Positions 52,904 to 58,229 of a stretch of 58,229 bases of DNA are shown in pieces. Under the pieces are notes generated by a model. It saw only the letters and a program-made list of their open reading frames with translations, was not told where the DNA came from and made no database searches. Numbering within the stretch: position 1 is the stretch's first letter; each line of letters begins with the position of its first letter. The position numbers were made by a program, and so were the translations under genes. The DNA comes from Oscillospiraceae bacterium (GTDB taxonomy: Bacteria > Bacillota > Clostridia > Oscillospirales > Oscillospiraceae), in NCBI GenBank assembly GCA_017412585.1, contig JAFPXK010000004.1, forward strand, positions 1 through 58,229. The letters are read 5' to 3'.

Positions 52904-53629
52904 ATGGAACGGCTGGTGCCGGAGGAAAAACGAATTTTCAGCGGCAGCGTATTGAAGACCGTGGCGGTGGTCAGCATGATCGTTGACCATGTGGGCTTTG
53001 TGCTGGTGCAGCGGATGGCCGCTGGATACTGGCAGATTATGGGGACAAAGCTGACGCTGTATTCGCTGATGCGCTGCATTGGGCGGCTTGCCTTTCCCAT
53101 CTACTGCTTTTTGCTGGTGGAGGGTTTTGTACACACCCACGACAGGCGGCGGTACGGGCTGCGGCTGCTGAGCTTCGCGGCCATTTCCGAGATCCCCTGG
53201 AACCTGGTACACACGGGGCGGCTGCTGTATGAGCGGCAAAACGTGTTCTTCACGCTGTTCCTGGGGTTTATCGCGCTGTGTCTGGCGGAGGGCTTGGAAA
53301 AGGATGCAGAACGCCGGGGGCTGTACGCCCTGGGGCTGGCGGCGGTGGTCGCTGCGGGGCTGCTGGGCCGAATGGACTACGGCGCCGTGGGCGTGGGCAT
53401 CATACTGATGATGTACCTGCTGCGGGAGCGGGCTGTGCTCCGGGCCGCCGTGGGGGTGTGCCTGCTGCCCAACACCTGGATCGCCGGGCTGGCCTTCGTG
53501 CCCATTGCGCTGTATAACGGGAAGCGGGGATTTATCCGGGGCAAGGCGGCGCAGATCGCCTTTTACGCCATCTACCCGGTGCATCTTTTGATCCTTTACT
53601 TTTTTCGGCGGCACTATTTCGGGTACTAA
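52904..53629 (+). CDS. TraX family membrane protein
   Basis: Polytopic membrane protein of 241 aa with about seven hydrophobic segments. SGSVLKTVAVVSMIVDHVGFVL, CIGRLAFPIYCFLLVEGFVHT and RRRYGLRLLSFAAISEIPWNL are typical of the TraX family, named from F-pilin acetylation, but widespread on Firmicute chromosomes, where a role as acyltransferase-like protein is only presumed. ATG 52904 has GGAGG 7 nt upstream; ATG 52886 has its motif only 2 nt away and is less likely. It follows pcrA by about 30 bp. Confidence 0.82.
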   Translation: MERLVPEEKRIFSGSVLKTVAVVSMIVDHVGFVLVQRMAAGYWQIMGTKLTLYSLMRCIGRLAFPIYCFLLVEGFVHTHDRRRYGLRLLSFAAISEIPWNLVHTGRLLYERQNVFFTLFLGFIALCLAEGLEKDAERRGLYALGLAAVVAAGLLGRMDYGAVGVGIILMMYLLRERAVLRAAVGVCLLPNTWIAGLAFVPIALYNGKRGFIRGKAAQIAFYAIYPVHLLILYFFRRHYFGY

Positions 53630-53648
53630 ATAAAAAAAGACAGAAAAA

Positions 53649-53673
53649 AACCCCTGCCCGATGGGCAGGGGTT
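53649..53673. terminator. Bidirectional terminator between the TraX-like gene and rpmB
   Basis: An 11-bp perfect AACCCCTGCCC stem (53649-53659/53663-53673), 3-nt loop. On the minus strand it is followed by T7, the strong direction, ending rpmB. Confidence 0.88.
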
Positions 53674-53690
53674 CGTTATGCTGTAACCAA

Positions 53691-53879
53691 TCAGATTGCG
53701 CGGGTAACTTTACCGGAACGCAGGCACCGGGTACAAACATATACATGGCGAGGCGTACCATTGATCATAGCCTTAACACGCTTGACATTGGGCTTCCAGG
53801 GGCGATTGGAACGCCGATGGGAGTGAGAAACCTTAATGCCGAAGGTCACGCCCTTGTCGCAAAACTCGCACTTAGCCAT
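53691..53879 (-). CDS. rpmB: 50S ribosomal protein L28
   Basis: Large-subunit protein of 62 aa. MAKCEFCDKGVTFGIKVSHS and SNRPWKPNVKRVKA are characteristic; the cysteine pairs CEFC and CTRC make this the zinc-binding (C+) form. ATG 53879 follows AAGGAGG. It is a single gene between promoter and terminator on the minus strand. Confidence 0.97.
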   Translation of the reverse strand: MAKCEFCDKGVTFGIKVSHSHRRSNRPWKPNVKRVKAMINGTPRHVYVCTRCLRSGKVTRAI

Positions 53880-53911
53880 CCGTTGCACCTCCTTGCTGTC
53901 GTGACTTACAG

Positions 53912-53930
53912 GATGCTTGCATTGCAAGCA
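53912..53930 (-). other. Hairpin in the rpmB leader
   Basis: The leader contains the palindrome ATGCTTGC-AAT-GCAAGCAT (8-bp perfect stem), between the -10 and the Shine-Dalgarno. It could affect mRNA stability or autoregulation; nothing more can be read. Confidence 0.5.
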
Positions 53931-53936
53931 TGGAAT

Positions 53937-53965
53937 ATAGTAGCAGAAAAAATCAGAAAATGCAA
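53937..53965 (-). promoter_or_regulatory. Sigma-A promoter of rpmB
   Basis: TTGCAT (complement of 53960-53965) and TACTAT (complement of 53937-53942) with 17-bp spacing. Confidence 0.65.
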
Positions 53966-54008
53966 GAACTATTTCAGAAAAAATGAAAAAATTTGTTGCC
54001 GCTTTTCG

Positions 54009-54037
54009 TTGCGGAAAGAGGTGTTATCCGTTATAAT
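54009..54037 (+). promoter_or_regulatory. Sigma-A promoter of the hprK operon
   Basis: TTGCGG (54009-54014) and exact TATAAT (54032-54037), 17-bp spacer, about 60 bp before hprK. Confidence 0.65.
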
Positions 54038-54098
54038 ATAAAATGTATAAGTATATGACCCGGAAATGCGGGCATACGATATGAGGGGAGAATGCACA

Positions 54099-55055
54099 AT
54101 GGAGAAAGTGAAGAAGACGCCGGCCAGCCTGAAGGCGCTGGTCAATGAGTTCCGGCTGGAGATCCTGGTCAAGGGCGACAACTTTGACACGGAGCAGGTG
54201 ACGGTATACGACGTGAACCGGCCTGCGCTGCAGCTTGTGGGCTTTTTCGACTTCTTTGACGTGAAGCGGCTGCAGATCATGGGCCTGACGGAGATCAAGT
54301 ATCTGGAGCGGATGGAGCCTGCGCAGCGCAAGGCGGCGCTGGATCAGCTGATGTCCTATCCCTTCCCGGCGCTGATCATCTCCCGCAGCATGGAGGCATT
54401 TCCGGAGATGCTGGAGTCGGCCCGCCGCAACGGCCGCACCATTCTGCGCACGGAAATGGATACTGTGGACGCCACCAGCCGCATCATCGACTACCTCAAC
54501 CGCATGCTGGCGCCCCAGATCACCCGCCACGGCGTGCTGATGAACATCTACGGCCAGGGCGTGCTGATTTTCGGCGACAGCGGCATCGGTAAGAGCGAGA
54601 CCGCCATCGAGCTGCTCAAGCGCGGCCACCGTCTGGTGGCGGACGACGCGGTGGACATCAAGCGGGTGTCGGAGACCCTCCACGGCTCAGCGCCGGAGCT
54701 GATTCGCCACTACATGGAGATCCGCGGCGTGGGCATCATCGACGTGCAGCAGCTCTTCGGCATGGGGGCGGTACAGTTTGACACGGAGATCGACCTGGTG
54801 ATTCAGCTGGAGAAGTGGGAGGACGGCAAGTTCTACGACCGGCTGGGACTGGGGGACGAGACCATCAATATCCTGGGCGTGCGTCTGCCTATCTTTACCA
54901 TTCCCGTCAGTGCGGGCCGCAACCTGGCCGGCATCGTGGAGCTGGCCACCATGAAGAACCGCCAGCTCTCCTACGGCGGCAACAGCTCCGACGATTTCGT
55001 GACCCAGTTTGACAAGAAGATCGACCAACTGATGGAAGAGGGAGCGAAGAAGTGA
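54099..55055 (+). CDS. hprK: HPr kinase/phosphorylase
   Basis: Phosphorylates and dephosphorylates Ser46 of HPr, the switch for carbon catabolite control in Firmicutes. The protein is 318 aa: N-terminal domain to about 130, then RHGVLMNIYGQGVLIFGDSG with the catalytic His144 and the P-loop GDSGIGKSE (159-167). VADDAVDIKRVSETLHG and the HPrK signature EIRGVGIIDVQQLFG follow. ATG 54099 follows AGGGGAG by 8 nt. It heads the unit hprK-ROK-murB-rapZ-whiA. Confidence 0.96.
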   Translation: MEKVKKTPASLKALVNEFRLEILVKGDNFDTEQVTVYDVNRPALQLVGFFDFFDVKRLQIMGLTEIKYLERMEPAQRKAALDQLMSYPFPALIISRSMEAFPEMLESARRNGRTILRTEMDTVDATSRIIDYLNRMLAPQITRHGVLMNIYGQGVLIFGDSGIGKSETAIELLKRGHRLVADDAVDIKRVSETLHGSAPELIRHYMEIRGVGIIDVQQLFGMGAVQFDTEIDLVIQLEKWEDGKFYDRLGLGDETINILGVRLPIFTIPVSAGRNLAGIVELATMKNRQLSYGGNSSDDFVTQFDKKIDQLMEEGAKK

Positions 55056-56014
55056 ATTACATCGGCATCGACATCGGCGGCACCAATCTGAAGGCGGGGC
55101 TGGTGGACGACTTCGGCAACCTGCTGGGCACCAAGAAAATCAAGGTGAACCAGATCAGCGACAACGACTCGCTGGTGTGGACGCTGGTGTCGCTGATACA
55201 GGACCTGTGCCAGGCCACCGACGTGCCCATCGGGCAGATCGCCTCGGTGGGCGTGGGCGTGCCGGGCACGGTGGAGATCCACTCCGGCTCCATCCTCTAC
55301 ACCTGCAACCTGCCACTGCAGAACGTTCCGCTGCGAAAGCTGTTTCACCGGTATCTGCCCATGCCGCTGCTGATTGAGAACGACGCCAACTGTGCGGCCC
55401 TGGCGGAATACCACGTGGGCGCCGGGCGGGAGTCCAAGCGGTTCATCACAGTCACCCTGGGCACAGGCATCGGCGGCGGCATCATCCACAACGGGAAAAT
55501 CTACCACGGGGCCAACGGCATGGCCGGCGAGGTGGGGCACATGTCCATTGAGATGGGCGGCGAGCCCTGCCCCTGCGGGCGGCGGGGCTGCTGGGAGCGG
55601 TATGCCTCGGCCACGGCGCTGAAGCGGCTGACCTCCCGGGTGCTGGCGGAGAACCCCGACAGCATCCTGCGCACGGTGGTGGATGAAAACGCAGGTCACG
55701 TCTCCGGTCAGTCCGCCTTTATTGCGGCGCGGCGGGGGGACCCGGTGGGCCAGTCCGTCTGTGACACGTACATCACCTATCTTGCCGACGGCATCGCCAA
55801 CCTCATCAATCTCTTCCAGCCTGACACCCTGGCCATCGGCGGCGGCGTCAGCAACGAGGAGGACAGGTCGCTGCTGCTGCCCCTGCGCCGTGAGGTGGAA
55901 CGGCTGACCATTCCCTGCAGCGAGGACAAGCGCACCAAAATCGTGAAGGTGGAGCTGGGCAATCAGGCGGGCATCATCGGCGCCGCCCTGCTGGGGAAAA
56001 AGAAACGGGTATAA
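55052..56014 (+). CDS. ROK family glucokinase-like sugar kinase
   Basis: Sugar kinase of 320 aa, probably glucokinase. IGIDIGGTNLKAGLVD is the ATP phosphate-binding loop, ENDANCAALAE holds the catalytic Asp, TLGTGIGGGIIHNGKIYHG is the second phosphate motif, and GHMSIEMGGEPCPCGRRGCW is the ROK zinc site (His plus three Cys). It starts at GTG 55052 overlapping the hprK stop (GTGA). Its pairing with hprK fits a role in glucose use. Confidence 0.92.
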   Translation: MNYIGIDIGGTNLKAGLVDDFGNLLGTKKIKVNQISDNDSLVWTLVSLIQDLCQATDVPIGQIASVGVGVPGTVEIHSGSILYTCNLPLQNVPLRKLFHRYLPMPLLIENDANCAALAEYHVGAGRESKRFITVTLGTGIGGGIIHNGKIYHGANGMAGEVGHMSIEMGGEPCPCGRRGCWERYASATALKRLTSRVLAENPDSILRTVVDENAGHVSGQSAFIAARRGDPVGQSVCDTYITYLADGIANLINLFQPDTLAIGGGVSNEEDRSLLLPLRREVERLTIPCSEDKRTKIVKVELGNQAGIIGAALLGKKKRV

Positions 56015-56033
56015 AAACCTTTTAGGAGGAACT

Positions 56034-56945
56034 ATGGCCTGGTATCAAGACCTGGATAAGCAAATCAAAAAACAACTGCCCGGGCTGGACTACCGTGCAG
56101 AGGAGCCCATGGCGGGACACATCTCCTTTCGGGTAGGGGGTCCGGCGAAGCGGATGGCCTTTCCCCGGAGCGGGGAAGAACTGACGGCGCTGCTGGCGCT
56201 GGCGGAGGCGTGCCGCGCCCGCACCATCGTGCTGGGCAACGGCACCAACGTGCTTTTCACCGACGAGGGCATAGACGCGCTGGTGATTTCCACAGGAAAA
56301 ATGTGTGATATGGCGCTGCGTGAAGGAAATCACCTTTACGCGGAGGCGGGCCTTTCTCTGGCCCGTGTGGCGGTGTTTGCCCAGCAAAACGGCCTGGACG
56401 GCCTGGCCTTTGCCCACGGCATTCCCGGCAGCGTGGGCGGCGCGGTGTGCATGAACGCCGGGGCCTACGGCGGCGAGATGAAGGACGTGCTGGCGGGGGC
56501 CTGGGTTTTGGAAAACGGCGAGACGCGGTATATGACCGTGGAGGCCCTTTCCCTCAGCTATCGCCGCAGCTACCTGACCGACCACCCGGAGGCGGTGGTG
56601 ATGGGGGCGTTGTTCGCCCTGCGCCAGGGAGACAAAGCCGCCATACGCCGGGAGATGGATGAGCTGATGGCGAAGCGCAAGGCCAGCCAGCCGCTGGAGT
56701 ATCCCAGCGCGGGCAGCACCTTCAAACGGCCCCAGGGGTATTTTGCCGGGGCGCTGATCCAGGAGGCGGGGCTCAAGGGCCTTGCCGTGGGCGGGGCCCA
56801 GGTGTCGGAGAAGCACGCCGGCTTCGTCATCAACCGGGGCGGCGCCTCTGCGGCGGACATTCTGACCCTGATGGAGCAGGTGCAGCAGGCGGTGTACCGC
56901 AGCAGCGGCGTCATGCTGGAGCCGGAGGTGCGGATTTACCGCTAA
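56034..56945 (+). CDS. murB: UDP-N-acetylenolpyruvoylglucosamine reductase
   Basis: Flavoenzyme making UDP-MurNAc for peptidoglycan, 303 aa, type II (short, Gram-positive form). MAGHISFRVGGPAKRMAFP, VLGNGTNVLFTDEGIDALVI, GIPGSVGGAVCMNAGAYGGE and YPSAGSTFKRPQGYFAGALI are the FAD- and substrate-binding blocks. AGGAGG precedes the start. The murB-rapZ-whiA order is common in Clostridia. Confidence 0.96.
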   Translation: MAWYQDLDKQIKKQLPGLDYRAEEPMAGHISFRVGGPAKRMAFPRSGEELTALLALAEACRARTIVLGNGTNVLFTDEGIDALVISTGKMCDMALREGNHLYAEAGLSLARVAVFAQQNGLDGLAFAHGIPGSVGGAVCMNAGAYGGEMKDVLAGAWVLENGETRYMTVEALSLSYRRSYLTDHPEAVVMGALFALRQGDKAAIRREMDELMAKRKASQPLEYPSAGSTFKRPQGYFAGALIQEAGLKGLAVGGAQVSEKHAGFVINRGGASAADILTLMEQVQQAVYRSSGVMLEPEVRIYR

Positions 56946-56980
56946 AGAGAAACAACAGAGGATAACGGAGAGAGACAGAA

Positions 56981-57838
56981 ATGGAAATCCTGCTGATTTC
57001 GGGGCTCAGCGGCAGCGGTAAGCGGACGGCTGCGGCAATCCTGGAGGATATTGGCTTTTATATTGTGGAAAATCTGCCCGCCAAGATGATGGTGGCCTTT
57101 GCCCAATTCTGCGTGGCCTCCCAGGGGAAATACGACCGGGTGGCCTTTGTGTACGACGTGCGCTCCGGCGAGTCGGCGGAGGAGTACGGCGAGGCGCTGC
57201 AAAAGCTGCGGGAGATGAACGTCCTGTGCCGGGTGCTGTATTTGGACACGGACACCGCCACCATCATCCACCGCTACAAGGAGACCCGGCGCAAGCATCC
57301 CCTTGCCAAGGAGGGGATGACCATCGAAAGCGCGGTGGCCCAGGAAGAAAAGCTGATGCGCCCCGTCCGGGAGAGCGCCGACATGGTGATCGACACCTCC
57401 AGCTACTCCACCGCCAAGCTGCGCAGCGAGCTGCGGGAGCTGTTCGGCGGGGGAAACAATAAGGAGCCGCTGCAGGTGAACGTCATGTCCTTTGGCTTCA
57501 AGTACGGCTTGCCCATGGAGGCGGACCTGGTGCTGGACGTGCGGTTTATGCCCAACCCCTACTACGTGGACGAGCTGAAGCATCACACCGGGCTGGAAGA
57601 TAGCGTGAAGCGCTACGTGCTGTCCTTCGCCCAGACCCAGGAATTTATCACCAAGGCCAAGGATCTGCTGGCCTTTTTGCTGCCCCAGTACAGCCAGGAG
57701 GGCAAGTCCATGGTGACGGTGGCCTTCGGCTGCACCGGCGGGCGCCATCGCAGCGTGGCCATTGCCCATGAGATGGCGGCGGCCATCTCTGCCGCAGGCT
57801 ACACCACCGCGGAGAGCCACAGGGATATTTCCAGATAA
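56981..57838 (+). CDS. rapZ: RapZ/YvcJ family nucleotide-binding protein
   Basis: P-loop protein of 285 aa; homologues are the GlmZ sRNA adapter in E. coli and the competence-linked YvcJ in B. subtilis. The C-terminal half (MSFGFKYGLPMEADLVLDVR, FGCTGGRHRSVAIA) is well conserved. The Walker A reads GLSGSGKRTAA, with Arg15 where Ser or Thr normally follows the lysine; a Thr follows at 16. yvcK, often between rapZ and whiA, is missing. Confidence 0.93.
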   Translation: MEILLISGLSGSGKRTAAAILEDIGFYIVENLPAKMMVAFAQFCVASQGKYDRVAFVYDVRSGESAEEYGEALQKLREMNVLCRVLYLDTDTATIIHRYKETRRKHPLAKEGMTIESAVAQEEKLMRPVRESADMVIDTSSYSTAKLRSELRELFGGGNNKEPLQVNVMSFGFKYGLPMEADLVLDVRFMPNPYYVDELKHHTGLEDSVKRYVLSFAQTQEFITKAKDLLAFLLPQYSQEGKSMVTVAFGCTGGRHRSVAIAHEMAAAISAAGYTTAESHRDISR

Positions 57839-57856
57839 CGAAACGGAGGCGGGAAG

Positions 57857-58229
57857 ATGGTTTCCTTTGCCGCGAGAGTGAAAAACGAAATGTGCCGCGC
57901 CGCCATTCAGCGCACCGGCGCGGCCAGGGCGGAGTGCTACGGCGTGCTGCTGTACTGCAACACCTTCTCCACCCGGGAGGTGCGGATCGTAACGGAAAAC
58001 GGCGACTTTGCCGGGCGGCTGCCCAGGCTGTTCCAAAAGGCCTTCGGCGTCCATTTTGACCGCCAGCCGGAGGAGGACGCCGCCGGGAAATTGATTTTTC
58101 AGATCACCGATGGGGAAAAGCTGGGTCGCATCATCGACGCCCTGGGCTTTGACGCCCGGCAGATGCTGGTGCAGCACGTGAACTTCGGCATTTTGGAGGA
58201 GGAGACAGACCGCTGTGCCTTTCTGCGGG
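57857..58229 (+). CDS. whiA: DNA-binding protein WhiA (partial, cut by window end)
   Basis: The first 124 codons of WhiA, a LAGLIDADG-like plus helix-turn-helix protein tied to sporulation septation in Streptomyces and to division or chromosome segregation in Firmicutes. MVSFAARVKNEMCRAAIQ and RAECYGVLLYCNTFS are the typical N-terminus. GGAGG precedes the start by about 10 nt. The C-terminal DNA-binding half lies outside the window. Confidence 0.9.
   Translation, partial: MVSFAARVKNEMCRAAIQRTGAARAECYGVLLYCNTFSTREVRIVTENGDFAGRLPRLFQKAFGVHFDRQPEEDAAGKLIFQITDGEKLGRIIDALGFDARQMLVQHVNFGILEEETDRCAFLR

Noticed and set aside
52904-53629. TraX-like gene as evidence of a conjugative element
   Set aside because: No relaxase, coupling protein or mating-pair genes are nearby; TraX-like proteins are common on Firmicute chromosomes.

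Overview
The window is about 60% GC and looks chromosomal, from a spore-forming Firmicute of the class Clostridia, most like the Oscillospiraceae (Flavonifractor/Oscillibacter/Lawsonibacter type). The grounds are a complete spoIIA operon (anti-anti-sigma, anti-sigma, sigma-F), a SpoIVFA/SpoIVFB-like pair, a Gram-positive PolC, HPr kinase, a T-box leader, sortase B, a LexA/DinR-type SOS box, and a palindromic repeat of a kind common in gut Clostridia. The genus is an inference.

Layout. 1-2530: a hairpin-rich start, a barnase-like secreted RNase with its barstar inhibitor, an LtrA-like membrane protein and an ABM-domain protein. 2531-13457: an RluA-type pseudouridine synthase (minus strand), then the long plus-strand run pyrH-frr-uppS-cdsA-dxr-rseP-ispG-polC (translation, isoprenoid and envelope lipid synthesis, replication). 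13458-13702: a gene-free block of consecutive hairpins. 13703-17921: a minus-strand operon DUF512 radical SAM-der-plsY-EamA. 18067-20764: minus-strand GH13 amylase, then lower-GC tfoX-like and vat-like genes beside tRNA-Pro(CGG). 20870-24823: SpoIVFA/FB-like pair and two paired radical-SAM-associated genes. 24849-28949: rplS, then rbgA-rnhB-yraN-M19 dipeptidase-phosphoesterase. 29072-35446: proteostasis block tig-clpP-clpX-lon-engB. 35601-41881: pckA, threonine aldolase-like, sortase B, tRNA-Arg(ACG), a tocopherol-cyclase-like protein with a membrane partner, and a DivIVA-like coiled coil. 41952-43491: sdaAB/sdaAA serine dehydratase (minus). 43604-46555: T-box and valS. 46659-48119: spoIIA operon. 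48010-50401: a minus-strand operon facing sigF, with a divergent pcrA helicase. 52904-58229: TraX-like, rpmB (minus), hprK-ROK kinase-murB-rapZ-whiA (whiA cut by the window end).

The most interesting part is 48010-50401. A fully consensus promoter (TTGACA-17-TATAAT) on the minus strand carries a consensus SOS box inside its spacer. The first gene is an apparently unnamed 39-codon ORF with an excellent Shine-Dalgarno site, encoding one hydrophobic segment and a poly-arginine tail. Three bases later starts the radical SAM protein of the TIGR03916 type, followed by its TIGR03915-type partner. That last gene runs 110 bp into the 3' end of sigF on the other strand. The sequence therefore suggests a DNA-damage-induced operon (small membrane protein plus putative DNA repair/modification pair) whose transcript is necessarily antisense to the end of the sporulation sigma factor gene. 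The SOS control, the membrane location and the link to sporulation are inferences from sequence only.
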